Positions 1-8,384 of a stretch of DNA of 62,509 nucleotides are shown here, piece by piece (within the stretch, counting starts at the first letter, position 1; every line of letters begins with the position of its first letter). The notes beneath the pieces are model-generated. The model did no database searches, was not told where the DNA came from, and saw nothing but the letters and a program-made list of their open reading frames with translations. The DNA is from Candidatus Terraquivivens tikiterensis (lineage in GTDB: Archaea; Thermoproteota; Nitrososphaeria_A; Caldarchaeales; Wolframiiraptoraceae): assembly GCA_003056285.1 (NCBI GenBank), contig NDWU01000007.1:1-62509 (forward strand), written 5' to 3'. The translations under genes were made by a program, and so were the position numbers.

Positions 1-928
1 TTACGTATTTAACCGGTAGGCCGAGCCACCTCAGCTTGTACTCGAGCATGGACTGGAACTGCCTAGCGTTCCACTTCGAGAGCTTCCTGTTGTTCTTCTT
101 CGAGCCGTTTAAGACCCTGCCCTTGATGTCATTAATGTCCTCGAGTATCGCTCCGCTTCCTAGCTCTTTAAGCTTCCTTGCTATCGACGTCGTGAGCTTG
201 TGCAAGAAGTCCCTAGCCCTGTTCTTCTCCCTCCTTGCGTACTTTTCTAGGAGCCCCTTGGATGTTTTGGGCTTGGTTTTTGAGAGCTCCTGCATCCTTT
301 TTCTCTTTATTTCATAGGTTCTATGAATGTGGTAGAGTCCCCTTAAATCGTACCTTTTTATTCTGTTATCTATCAACGCTGTTACATTAGTCAAGTTGAC
401 GTCGAAAGAAGACCACTTCTCGGCTTTGGGCTCGACGCGCTTCTTAACGGTGATTATCAGCTCCTTTTCTGTTAGAACCAGCCCCCCAACCCCTTCGAAG
501 TCCCTTGGAACCCATTCATACTTGGTTAAATCGACCTCCAGATACCGCCTATTCGGCTCTACGCTTATCCTCAGGATCCCGCCTCTGTAAGTGAAGAGCG
601 TACTCTTGATGTAGACCGTCCTTTTCGTTACCTTCGGCCTATCTTCAGCCTTCCCTCGGTTGTAGAGGGTTATCCACCCCTTGACGAGCCCTACCACGGA
701 GTTTATAGCGGAATCTACATAGTGCTTCGAGTACTTCCAGTCCTTGAGTAACTCGTCCCTAAGTTTCTTCCTCTCCCTCGCGCCGAAGTGCAGATGAGCT
801 TTTCCGCTCTGAGAGCGCTCGATGTGAGCCAGCACCTCCTTCAGCGCGACGCTCTTGACCCTGAAGTACTCCTCGACTAAGTCCCTCGGGGCATCTACTG
901 GGACTCTGTAACTCTTAACTGCCTCCAC
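1..928 (-). mobile_element. tnpB: TnpB-family RNA-guided nuclease of an IS607/IS605-type element, cut by window edge
   Basis: The reading frame stays open from a GTG at 928 to base 1 on the minus strand, about 309 codons, and is truncated by the window edge. It has the layout of TnpB: an N-terminal helical/REC-like part and a beta-rich part, then the first RuvC motif (FDVNLTNVT, acidic residue present) and the second (LEDINDIKGR, Glu present). The third RuvC motif and the zinc ribbon would lie outside the window. No frameshift or stop is seen, so this copy looks intact as far as it goes. The start overlaps the end of the HTH gene just upstream, as expected for a two-gene transposon operon. 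The exact start is uncertain because no ATG precedes the conserved SYRVPVDAP segment. Confidence 0.88.
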
Positions 929-1089
929 AGCCTCTCGACCTCGCTCTTAGGGTAGCGTAGCTTACCAGTTGGAAGCTTAACAGCCTTGATGATCCCCTTC
1001 CTCTGCCACTCCCAGAGCGTCTTGGTGGATATGTTGAATATTCTAGCTACATCTTTCGGTTTTAACAGTTCTTCGTAATTTTCTGACAT
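895..1089 (-). CDS. MerR/excisionase-like HTH protein, IS607 TnpA without recombinase domain
   Basis: This is a protein of about 64 residues with one helix-turn-helix of the MerR/excisionase type (LLKPKDVARIFNISTKTLWEW, then KLPTGKLRYPKSEVERL). This is the DNA-binding head of the IS607-family serine recombinase TnpA. In IS607 the head is followed by a catalytic resolvase domain of roughly 130 residues; here the frame stops just after the head and overlaps tnpB. Either the recombinase domain was lost or this is a stand-alone regulator of tnpB. The frame can be extended to a TTG at 1110, but a TATA-like TTAAATAAAG at 1112-1121 lies too close to that TTG and fits the ATG at 1089. Confidence 0.75.
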   Translation of the reverse strand: MSENYEELLKPKDVARIFNISTKTLWEWQRKGIIKAVKLPTGKLRYPKSEVERLWRQLRVTESQ

Positions 1090-1121
1090 CAAGCAGATGA
1101 TAGTAACCAATCTTTATTTAA

Positions 1122-1894
1122 GCTTACCTACTCTGAAACTGCTGACCTAGGCAGACACGAAAGTCTGCGCATAACCAATGAGGCCTAGTTATTAGCCACC
1201 CGCGTACATATTTGCGTCGGTCCTCGGATACGATATCTGTCCCTCAGAGTAAATGCCCCCAGCACCTGCAACAGTTTAGCGGTCACTGCCTATGGAGAAG
1301 TTTCCTGACTACGGTTGAGGTATCTGACCGCTCCTCTTTTTCTATTTTCCTAAGTTCAAACCAACGCCTCCGCTCGCCCCTACCTATCTTCGTATTCCTC
1401 ATCAGCTACTCTACAACCTTCTCATGGTTAATAACACCATCTATTTCTAAAGCGTCGCTGGTGCCGACCTCCTTACCCTATCTACACACCTGCCTTAACA
1501 TACGGGGTAATTACTACGTCGCCGTACGTTTCTCTTGGCAACCTAATAACGAACTTTTTTTGGCATCATTTTAAGAAATGTTAACATAAGCTCAATGCAC
1601 TTCTGCGAATAAGTTTTTGTACGAAACAACACATCGTTACATGATTAGGGACGAGCCCCTCTTAAGGTGAGCTGTAACAGATGAGGCCAAGGAGCCTAAG
1701 CGCAATTTCTTCAAAGCTTTAAGGAATTTGACCCCGATGACTGCTGAAGGGGCTACATATCCATGAATGGGCATAAAGACTTATTTTGTCATTTTTCTAA
1801 GCGTTTCATGTTTCAAAAACACAGATAGCGTTAGTGGTTATAGAACTCGCTCATAGTTCAGCTAAAACGTCGAGGGGAACGTGAGAATCATCGA
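1122..1894. other. Long non-coding stretch with possible gene debris
   Basis: No convincing gene is present. On the minus strand about 1290-1465, one frame reads ALEIDGVINHEKVVE, a stop, then RNTKIGRGERRRWFELRKIE and EERSDTSTVVRKLL. This looks like the decayed remains of a small antitoxin-type protein of the ribbon-helix-helix or UPF0175 kind, but the match is weak. Around 1654-1754 the segment AGCCCC can pair with GGGGCT a hundred bases later, enclosing smaller possible stems; this is thin evidence for an RNA. The plus-strand open frame at 1212-1574 lacks a recognisable domain or ribosome binding site. Confidence 0.35.
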
Positions 1895-2200
1895 TTAAGC
1901 GCTCTTTCCAAGCTTAGCCATCACGTCGTTGTATATCTCCGTCCTCGTCCTTCCTTCGGTCGGTATGCCTAACTTTTTCGCCATGTCTATCAGCATATCA
2001 ACGTCTTTCTTCAGCTCCTGAACGTCCACCGTCGAAAGCGCCTGATCCTTGATCTCCTCGGCTTCCTTCATGGCTTTCTGAAACTCTTTCTTGGCCTTGC
2101 CCAACGACCTAGCCAGCTCCGGTATCTTGCTTGGACCCCATACGAGGAATATCACCACGAGTATTATGATGATTATCCACTCTACGCCAACTATCGCCAT
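1895..2200 (-). CDS. tatA: Sec-independent protein translocase TatA
   Basis: This 101-residue membrane protein forms the pore-forming part of the twin-arginine translocase, which exports folded proteins. It has the classic TatA layout: one N-terminal transmembrane helix (residues 7-22, rich in Ile and Val), the hinge motif WGPSKIPELARSLGKAKKEF, an amphipathic helix, and a charged C-terminal tail. A hydrophilic extension after residue 55 is longer than in minimal TatA proteins. No tatC is present in the window. The gene is divergent from rps13, with a short shared promoter region between them. Confidence 0.93.
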   Translation of the reverse strand: MAIVGVEWIIIIILVVIFLVWGPSKIPELARSLGKAKKEFQKAMKEAEEIKDQALSTVDVQELKKDVDMLIDMAKKLGIPTEGRTRTEIYNDVMAKLGKSA

Positions 2201-2288
2201 GGGTGCTCGGCATTACATACGCAGACCGGTTAAAAAGGTTTACGCACCCAATGAATTTAACGTTACCCATCCGTTTGCATACCATACG

Positions 2289-2298
2289 TTTTTATATA
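2289..2298 (+). promoter_or_regulatory. TATA box of rps13
   Basis: The sequence TTTTTATATA lies 26-35 bases before the rps13 ATG at 2324, the spacing expected for an archaeal TATA box giving a very short leader. No strong Shine-Dalgarno sequence precedes the ATG, which agrees with a leaderless or near-leaderless transcript. Confidence 0.6.
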
Positions 2299-2323
2299 GG
2301 TAAAGGGCTTAGATTTTCGAAAA

Positions 2324-2797
2324 ATGTCAGGAGAATTCAAGTACGTAGTCAGGATATTGGGCACGGACATAGACGGCTCGCTTAAGCTACCGTATGCCCT
2401 CGCTAAAGTGAAGGGAATAGGAATAAACCTCGGCTACGCCATAGCAAGGGTCTTGGGGCTCGACACCGAGATGCGTATAGGTTATCTGACGGATCAGCAG
2501 CTTCAGCGCATAGAGGCAGTTGCGAAGAACCCATTAGAGTACGGCATACCGGATTGGATGATAAACAGGAACAGCCCAGCCCCAGTAGAAAAGAAGCACC
2601 TGTTGGGTGCGGACTTAGATTTTGCGATAAAGGAGGATATAAGAAGGGAGATAATGATAAAATCTTGGAGGGGTATAAGGCACTCATTGGGTCTCAAGGT
2701 GAGGGGACAGAGGACTAGGACCACTGGGAGAACGGGAACAGCCGTCGGCGTTTCCAGGAAAGAGGTCAAAACTGCAACCAAAAAGGAAAAGGAGTAG
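2324..2797 (+). CDS. rps13: Ribosomal protein uS13
   Basis: This is the small-subunit head protein uS13 (157 residues), which contacts tRNA and the large subunit. The N-terminal part (EFKYVVRILGTDIDG, then AKVKGIGINLGYAIARVLGL) and the C-terminal basic tail (SWRGIRHSLGLKVRGQRT followed by TGRTG) are the family signatures. In many archaea rps13 leads an operon with rps4 and rps11. Here it is followed only by a short stretch of apparent debris and convergent genes, so it seems to stand alone. Confidence 0.97.
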   Translation: MSGEFKYVVRILGTDIDGSLKLPYALAKVKGIGINLGYAIARVLGLDTEMRIGYLTDQQLQRIEAVAKNPLEYGIPDWMINRNSPAPVEKKHLLGADLDFAIKEDIRREIMIKSWRGIRHSLGLKVRGQRTRTTGRTGTAVGVSRKEVKTATKKEKE

Positions 2798-3017
2798 AGG
2801 TAGTGACGGATAATTATCCATGAAGGGGATGTACCCGTAGATCATATACCTGAGCCAAGAATTGGGCACCATTATCAAGGTAGAGCATGGGAAGGATCTA
2901 TTAGCCAACCCCGAATGGATAGATTTGCATGGACGTTTGTAGGGTATGCTTTCTTGGAAGCCGGGGGCCTAAACGAGGATCAAAGGGAAGATTACCGACG
3001 AGCCCGGGCGGGTGCCG
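2798..3017 (+). other. Degraded frame between rps13 and the methionine synthase genes
   Basis: A plus-strand frame reads in part IIKVEHGKDLLANPEWIDLHGRL, stop, GMLSWKPGA, stop, then TRIKGKITDEPGRVPL, interrupted by two stops. It looks more protein-like than random sequence and may be the remains of a gene. I could not assign a family. It occupies the place where rps4 often follows rps13, but it does not resemble rps4. Confidence 0.25.
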
Positions 3018-4151
3018 CTACTCAAACTCTTTCCTGGCAAGCTCCGCGCCCGCTACTAAAGACTTCTCTTTCTCGTAAGCTACTTCCCATGTTCTCGTCC
3101 TCAGGCCGCAGTCGTTTGACGCTATCACCTTGGCCGGGTCGTCCAATAGCTTGGCCGCGTACAACAGCCTGTCCCTCACGAGCTCTGGCGGCTCTATAAA
3201 GTTCGTGTGCACGTCTATCACGCCTGGCGCCACCCTCATCTTTGCTCCGTATTCCTTAAACAACCTTATCACGGAGTACCCAGGCCTAGAGTCCTCGTCC
3301 ATACCGCATGCCCTCGTATCCCTGTTCGCGCACTCTATCGATATATGCTCAGCCTTAAGGTCCAGTATGTACGGGAAGAGAAGCCTGTAGTCGCTGTAGC
3401 AGATGTGAACGGAGAATGCACAGCTAAGACCCTTCACGGCTTCGTTGAAGCCTTCCACGAATATATCAACCTCATCAGGCTTCGTAGTTGCAGCAGGCTC
3501 GTCTATCTGTATCCTTTTAGCCCCTGCGTTTACGAGGGCTTCTAGGTTTGGCCTTATGATCTCCTTCGCCAGGTCCAGCACCATGTCGCGTTTGTTCACC
3601 CTTCTCCTTACGACAGGGTCATCAACCCCCAGCTTCCTTTTTGCATAAAACTCATCGAAAGACCAGTCTGCCAGCGTGTATGGCCCTGTTATCGGAACCT
3701 TTATCTCGCGCCTTGCCTTTCTTTTGACGAACTCAAACTCCTCGACGTGGTAGGGCTTTATCAGCGATGGCTTACTGATGACTGCGGCCTTCTTGAAAAT
3801 TTCCAAATCCCAAACTTTGACATAACCTACGAACTTGAAACCAACAACGTGCATCAGAGGATACTCATACATCTCGACCCTTCTCTGCTCGCCGTCGTAA
3901 ACGACGTCAAGCCCTGCCGATTCGTGAAACCTTATACCATACAGCGCCGCCCAATCCTCCAAGGACTTTAACTTCTCATCATCCTGTATGCCAGGCTTGA
4001 GCTGGGCTAATAGATCCTCATAACCTTCTACGCCTATGCAGATGGCCCAGTCCCTTGAGGCTCTTATGTGCTCCTCGGATAGCTTCTTCCGCAAGAAGGG
4101 TGCCTTGGATAGGCTTCCGACCTCTTGCGTCGGAAAAAGCTTTTCTGTTAT
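3018..4151 (-). CDS. Cobalamin-independent methionine synthase, zinc-containing catalytic domain (core MetE type)
   Basis: This enzyme transfers a methyl group to homocysteine to make methionine. It corresponds to the C-terminal catalytic half of MetE, with the family motifs IDEPA, the zinc ligands HIC and NDCGLRTR (His, Cys, Cys), and an acidic ligand region around SIECANR. The motif LFPTQEVGSLSKAPFLRK, typical of the extreme N-terminus, lies before the first standard start (TTG at 4094). The only upstream candidate before the stop of the preceding gene is an ATA at 4151, six bases behind a GGAGGTG Shine-Dalgarno sequence, so I place the start there. It is in the same frame as the upstream gene, separated by one TAG. 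The methyl donor of such archaeal core-MetE proteins varies and cannot be read from sequence. Confidence 0.88.
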   Translation of the reverse strand: MTEKLFPTQEVGSLSKAPFLRKKLSEEHIRASRDWAICIGVEGYEDLLAQLKPGIQDDEKLKSLEDWAALYGIRFHESAGLDVVYDGEQRRVEMYEYPLMHVVGFKFVGYVKVWDLEIFKKAAVISKPSLIKPYHVEEFEFVKRKARREIKVPITGPYTLADWSFDEFYAKRKLGVDDPVVRRRVNKRDMVLDLAKEIIRPNLEALVNAGAKRIQIDEPAATTKPDEVDIFVEGFNEAVKGLSCAFSVHICYSDYRLLFPYILDLKAEHISIECANRDTRACGMDEDSRPGYSVIRLFKEYGAKMRVAPGVIDVHTNFIEPPELVRDRLLYAAKLLDDPAKVIASNDCGLRTRTWEVAYEKEKSLVAGAELARKEFE

Positions 4152-4154
4152 AGG

Positions 4155-5102
4155 CTACACCTCCTTCAGAAGCTTAAGGGCGTCGCCTATGCTTCTTATT
4201 TTCGCGCACGCTACCGTATGGGGTAAAAACTCCAGCCCGGAGCTTGGACTTATGTATATCTGTTTGACAGAAGTCTCCGATAGTACGTTCATAACGGCTG
4301 AGGCGATTTCATCGGGTTTCTCGATTATCGTATTTCGAGCGTCAACGTAACCCATTCCCAAAATTTTTGTAAAGCTATACTCTTTCAAATCTTTGATGGG
4401 CGTAGCAGTCATGTCTACACCGACCACATCTACCGGAAAATCTAAAAGGTCTGGCATGGCGTTACCAACCCTTCCGAAGCATGTATGGATACAAAGCACG
4501 CCACCGTACCTTCTCCTTATTATGTCAACGGCATCCATCGCCAGCTCTATTTCGTTCCTAGGAAGTTTTTCGTAAACTAGGCTGGGCGCTGTCAGCTGAA
4601 CGTGCGTGGCTGGTAGCGTGCGAATCTCTTCCGCCATCGCCTCGGCCACGTCATAAACTAGGTCTTCAAATTTTCTATAACTTTTGTTAAGCGAAAGTTT
4701 TGAAAAAGTGTAAGGGTCGGGAATTATTACCTTGAGCCTTTTTTCTGGTACTAGATCGTAAAAAAGCATATTCTCTAGTATGGGCTTCGTCCTCTCGACC
4801 CTACCAACGATAACAGGCTGCTTGTAGAATGCGTTGTTGTCAAACCATCTCGCAAGGCCGCCAACCTCCACGCCGCCCAGCCTCTCCGTGAACGGCCTTA
4901 GAAGGTCATGCCAGTTCAGCATGCCGTCGATGATCACGTCAAAACCGTTCTCCGACTGAATCTTCACGGTCTCCTCGGCCTCTTTTCTTATCAGCTCTTC
5001 TAGAGCTTGCTTGCTGAGCTTACCCTTTGCGTGGTCCCTGTAGGCCTTCATGAGCGCCTCTGAGCGCGGTTGAGGGCCCACGAGGTATCCTGATACCTTC
5101 AT
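4155..5102 (-). CDS. MetE-like protein, paired with the catalytic-domain gene
   Basis: This 315-residue TIM-barrel protein of the UROD/MetE superfamily begins MKVSGYLVGPQPRSEAL, a typical MetE-family start. It carries IHTCFG near residue 210 in the position of the HxC zinc motif and ends with SSGLEFLPHTVACAKI, where catalytic MetE domains have a cysteine ligand. It is co-transcribed with the catalytic partner downstream, with no real gap. Archaea often encode two MetE-like proteins side by side; whether this one is a second catalytic barrel or an accessory N-domain is unresolved. A TATA-like CTTATTTAAA at 5141-5150 (minus) would give a transcription start about 20 bases before the ATG. Confidence 0.82.
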   Translation of the reverse strand: MKVSGYLVGPQPRSEALMKAYRDHAKGKLSKQALEELIRKEAEETVKIQSENGFDVIIDGMLNWHDLLRPFTERLGGVEVGGLARWFDNNAFYKQPVIVGRVERTKPILENMLFYDLVPEKRLKVIIPDPYTFSKLSLNKSYRKFEDLVYDVAEAMAEEIRTLPATHVQLTAPSLVYEKLPRNEIELAMDAVDIIRRRYGGVLCIHTCFGRVGNAMPDLLDFPVDVVGVDMTATPIKDLKEYSFTKILGMGYVDARNTIIEKPDEIASAVMNVLSETSVKQIYISPSSGLEFLPHTVACAKIRSIGDALKLLKEV

Positions 5103-5140
5103 ACGTCAGCCCTAATTGTCCGATTAGAGCCTTGTTTTTG

Positions 5141-5148
5141 TTTAAATA
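5141..5148. promoter_or_regulatory. Bidirectional TATA-like element
   Basis: TTTAAATA read on the plus strand lies about 25 bases before the predicted start of the structured RNA at about 5171. The complementary reading ATTTAAA lies 40-45 bases before the ATG of the methionine synthase gene on the minus strand. One AT-rich element could therefore serve both directions. Confidence 0.45.
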
Positions 5149-5170
5149 AGCTTTATGCATCCTGTAACGT

Positions 5171-5350
5171 GTTGACCGGGCCTATAAGAATCGGTACGCA
5201 GAAAGCCTAGGGACCGGCCTGGATTTTACCGATCGCGATGGCAAAATCTACCCTGGGCTTACCAACGGTGCCCAATGCGTTAGCTGGATGCGGAAAGCCA
5301 TTCGAGCTCCGCCTCGCGGAAACGCTTTCCTCCAGCAGGCCTGGCCGGCG
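5171..5350 (+). ncRNA. Candidate structured non-coding RNA, about 170 nt
   Basis: This stretch holds nested complementary segments that fold into a multi-helix junction. CCGGGCC at 5176-5182 pairs with GGCCTGG at 5338-5344. ACGCA 5196-5200 pairs with TGCGT 5276-5280. AAGCCTAGGG 5203-5212 pairs with CCCTGGGCTT 5251-5260, with a hairpin at 5222-5248 inside. GCTGGA 5283-5288 and GGAAAGC 5292-5298 pair with GCTTTCC-TCCAGC 5324-5336. Two pairs are G-U only if the plus strand is transcribed; on the minus strand they would be A-C mismatches. A TATA box sits at the right distance upstream. It does not show RNase P or SRP signatures, so its identity is unknown. Confidence 0.6.
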
Positions 5351-5359
5351 GGAAGGGTG

Positions 5360-6367
5360 TCATAACCTCAGCTTGGCAGTATGCCCAGGGAATACGGGAG
5401 CGCTTGGGTCTATGTAGTGCTTAGCACAGTTTACGGCTATTATGGCCTGCGAGAACCCTATGGTTATTAGGCTTAGCTTAATAGAGTCTATCGGGCTCGC
5501 TACGTCTCCTGCTGCGAAGACGCCGGGCAAATTGGTTTCCATCCTTCCGTTCACCTTCACACCGCGTTCATCCACATCGAGTCCCCAACTCTTATAGATC
5601 GAGTTGTCTATCTCGTAACCGATCTGCGGTATTAGAGCGTCAACCTTCAAAGTAATCTCTTCACCCGTCTCTACATTAATCAGCGTGACGGACTCTAGAC
5701 TTTCTGTGCCGTGCGCGTCCTTTATGACGTAAGGAACAAGCATGCGGACATTTGAGTGAAAGACCTCCATAACTTTTGCTTCCTGTGCCCTGAAGACCGT
5801 CCTACGGTGGACGAGTATTACCTCGGATGCTATATCTTTTAGGTTTAATGCCCAATCGATGGCGGAGTCGCCGCCCCCTACTATCATAACCTTTTTGTCC
5901 CTGAACGCCCACTTATTCGTGACAGCATAGTAGACGCCTTTTCCCTCAAACCTCTCGACGCTCGGTATCCCAAGTTTCTTCATGGATATCGCACCAGCAC
6001 CAGTCGTGAGCAGAACCGTTTTGCTATAATGAAGCCCCTTTGTCGTTTCTAGCTCTATGAGCTTCTCCCCTAAGCGCCTTATGGCGATAACCTTCTCGTT
6101 CAATCTTATCGTCGGGTTGAACTGTAAAGCCTGCTCCTCCAACTTCTTGACAAGCTCCTGCGCAAGTATCTTTGTGTAGCCGGGAACGTCGTATATGTAC
6201 TTGTCAGGATAAAGGGTCGCAAGTTGGCCGCCAAGGTAAGGGGATGCCTCGATTAGTTTTGTTTTCATGTTTCTAATACCAGAGTAGAAGGTGGCGAATA
6301 GGCCAGCCGGTCCGCCTCCGACTATAGTTATGTCGTATACGTCCCTGTCTATCTCACCCGGGCTCAC
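5360..6367 (-). CDS. Thioredoxin reductase-like ferredoxin:NAD(P) oxidoreductase
   Basis: This 335-residue FAD- and NAD(P)-binding protein has the thioredoxin-reductase fold. The FAD Rossmann motif is VGGGPAGLFA near residue 16, the NAD(P) motif is VGGGDSAIDWA near residue 165, and the C-terminal FAD motif is GVFAAGDVASP near residue 290. The redox-active CxxC of true thioredoxin reductases, expected just before the NAD(P) domain, is missing. This makes it like the YumC-type ferredoxin/flavodoxin-NADP reductases. It probably shuttles electrons between ferredoxin and NADP in the cytoplasm. It is a single gene, bordered downstream by the structured RNA candidate. Confidence 0.87.
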   Translation of the reverse strand: MSPGEIDRDVYDITIVGGGPAGLFATFYSGIRNMKTKLIEASPYLGGQLATLYPDKYIYDVPGYTKILAQELVKKLEEQALQFNPTIRLNEKVIAIRRLGEKLIELETTKGLHYSKTVLLTTGAGAISMKKLGIPSVERFEGKGVYYAVTNKWAFRDKKVMIVGGGDSAIDWALNLKDIASEVILVHRRTVFRAQEAKVMEVFHSNVRMLVPYVIKDAHGTESLESVTLINVETGEEITLKVDALIPQIGYEIDNSIYKSWGLDVDERGVKVNGRMETNLPGVFAAGDVASPIDSIKLSLITIGFSQAIIAVNCAKHYIDPSAPVFPGHTAKLRL

Positions 6368-6501
6368 AAACCGTTACCTCCGTCGTTTAAAAAGGTGCGA
6401 AAAATTAAAAAGGGTTACGCTAGGTCATGCCACCACAAAATACGCATTTAGAGCATAAAAATATGGGAGAAGTTTTTTAACCCTTTTTGTCGGTAGTATT
6501 T

Positions 6502-7170
6502 TTATAGTTCGTAGGATTCGCCTGGCTTCAATACTACGACCTTTACACCTTTTGCCTTTCTTCGTACAAGTTTTGCGAATTCCTCCGGGTCCTGCTTTAT
6601 GGCGTCAAACGTCCCATAGTGGTGCGGTATTACGACCTTAGGTTTTATCAACGCCGTAGCCACAGCCGCTTCCAGCGGCCCCATCGTGTAGAAGCCCCCG
6701 ATGGGTAGGAGCGCTACACGGGGCTTGTATAGTTGGCCGATCAACCTCATGTCCCCGAAGAGCGAGGTATCGCCGGCGTGGTAAACTGATACCTTACCGT
6801 CGGATAGCACGACGCCAGATGGATTCGATGTGCAGGAATGGAAAGCAGGCGTTAGCGTGATTGACAGCCCGTCAAGCTTCGCTGTTCCGCCAACGTTAAG
6901 CCCCACAGTATTCTCGACGCCCTGCTCAGCAGCCGCATTGGCGGTCTCGTAGACGGCGACGACCTTGGCGCCATGCTTCTTGGCTATCTCGACGACGTCT
7001 GCAAAATGGTCGAAATGGTTGTGCGTTACCACTACCAGGTCAACCCTCTGGATCTCGTCGGGCTTTATCGCTGCCTTAGGGTTATCCTTCAAGAAGGGAT
7101 CGATTAGGATTACTCTATCGGACATGCTAACCTCGAACGCTGCGTGGCCAAGCCATTTTATCGTTACCAT
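6502..7170 (-). CDS. UPF0173 metal-dependent hydrolase, metallo-beta-lactamase fold
   Basis: This 222-residue protein is full length for the UPF0173/UlaG-like family. It has the metal-binding motif THNHFDHF (residues 49-56), a downstream HAGDTSLFGDM segment and a C-terminal IPHHYGTFD histidine motif. All expected metal ligands are visible. Substrates of this family are mostly unknown. It reads from a single short promoter region between it and the AbrB-PhoU gene, both on the minus strand. Confidence 0.92.
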   Translation of the reverse strand: MVTIKWLGHAAFEVSMSDRVILIDPFLKDNPKAAIKPDEIQRVDLVVVTHNHFDHFADVVEIAKKHGAKVVAVYETANAAAEQGVENTVGLNVGGTAKLDGLSITLTPAFHSCTSNPSGVVLSDGKVSVYHAGDTSLFGDMRLIGQLYKPRVALLPIGGFYTMGPLEAAVATALIKPKVVIPHHYGTFDAIKQDPEEFAKLVRRKAKGVKVVVLKPGESYEL

Positions 7171-7241
7171 GTCATAAGAACTTTTATTTCGTTGAATTTA
7201 AGATTTCCTGCCGATGTATTACTAGGACCAGCTGCAATCCG

Positions 7242-8240
7242 TTACGAGCTTTTGACGGTTATCGGAGCGGCCAGCTCCGTGATGTCGACGTTGTTCTCGT
7301 TGATCCTATCTATGTTCAAGATGATCTTTGTAACATAGTTTCGAGTCTCATAGGGAACGTGGTTTAGTGAAGAAAGCATAGCTTCGTAAAGCTTGCTGTA
7401 CTCGCTCCTGTTTTCTAAGACCTTAAGCGCCAGGGATGCATCCTCCGAGAGGAAGGCCTCTAGCGACTCCATGCCAGATTTTATGATGTTTTCGCTTATC
7501 TGCCTGAAAATGCTTAGTAGGTTCTCGGGTATCCGTGGGCCCTTGTTTTTTATGACGTCCATGGATATCGATGCAGCATGATCGCCACTATCTTCGAGAA
7601 ATTTTGCGACGAGCCTGAAGTCCATTAACCTTAGCTGGGATAGGCCTACCTTCCTGGCAATCTCTGGGTCCCTTATCGCAAACCGCACTATCCTAACGAG
7701 CGTAAAGTAATGTCTGTCAACTTCCTCGTCCCGCTGCAAGCTCTTCTCGGCCAGGTTCAGGTCACCATCCATGACCGACGCTAAAGAATCGGACACCATG
7801 CTGTTGACGAGCGAGCCCATGCGTCTTAGAACCTTATCCGGTGTTACGGCTTCGGGATCTAGCATTATCTGGATTTCTATACTATCGGGTAACTCCTCTA
7901 TTATCTCAGCCCCTGCCAGCCTTCTTACGCACTTTCTTACCTCGCTAACCGTCTCGCTCCTGAAAGGTTTTGACGATTTTAGCTTAATGGTGTTAAACCC
8001 CATCAAATAGCTGCCTACTATATCCCTCACGACCGCTGGGCTATCTTTTATCGTTATCTCGGTTGGGTTCCTCGTTATCTGCCTTCCCTCGGGCGTTATG
8101 AGCAAAGAGCCGTCCTCTAACACGTCGACGCTGAGCGTAGCGCCCTCCGCGATGTCCAGCCTCCTAACCCAACTCTTCGGAAGGGTTATCGCATAAGACC
8201 CGCCGCCTGTGAGCTGTAGGACCCTCTTGTGGGATGGCAT
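7242..8240 (-). CDS. AbrB-PhoU type phosphate uptake regulator, first copy
   Basis: This 332-residue archaeal protein joins an N-terminal SpoVT/AbrB DNA-binding domain (KRVLQLTGGGSYAITLPKSW, residues 5-24) to PhoU-like helical repeats with the metal-binding pattern around RDEEVDRHYFTLVR. Such proteins are thought to regulate phosphate transport genes. A paralogue sits beside the pst operon at 39738-40787 with the same order of domains. This copy has no phosphate genes near it and is divergent from the ribosomal protein operon. Confidence 0.85.
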   Translation of the reverse strand: MPSHKRVLQLTGGGSYAITLPKSWVRRLDIAEGATLSVDVLEDGSLLITPEGRQITRNPTEITIKDSPAVVRDIVGSYLMGFNTIKLKSSKPFRSETVSEVRKCVRRLAGAEIIEELPDSIEIQIMLDPEAVTPDKVLRRMGSLVNSMVSDSLASVMDGDLNLAEKSLQRDEEVDRHYFTLVRIVRFAIRDPEIARKVGLSQLRLMDFRLVAKFLEDSGDHAASISMDVIKNKGPRIPENLLSIFRQISENIIKSGMESLEAFLSEDASLALKVLENRSEYSKLYEAMLSSLNHVPYETRNYVTKIILNIDRINENNVDITELAAPITVKSS

Positions 8241-8384
8241 TACTCCCTAACTTAAGTGGGGAAACCCGCTAAAAACGTTTTTTTCGGCGTATAAAACACC
8301 TTTCTTGGCAAAGACCCTATCCTAGCGTTCTTGCGCTAAAAAGGTTTATTACTACCACGTTTAGCTAAGGCAACTAGCACGGTT

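Noticed and set aside
1212-1574. Plus-strand open frame of 120 codons
   Set aside because: It has no recognisable domain, no Shine-Dalgarno sequence or TATA box, and odd composition. The opposite strand there looks like weak debris of a small protein.
4155-4157. Pyrrolysine readthrough joining the two methionine synthase genes
   Set aside because: A Shine-Dalgarno sequence directly before the second gene makes separate initiation more likely. The two parts exist as separate proteins in other archaea. It remains an alternative, not the preferred view.
5171-5350. RNase P RNA or SRP RNA as identity of the structured RNA
   Set aside because: The conserved RNase P regions (GAGGAAAGUC-like and ACAGAA-GGCUUA) and the SRP helix 8 motif (GGAAG with AGCAG) could not be found on the transcribed strand.
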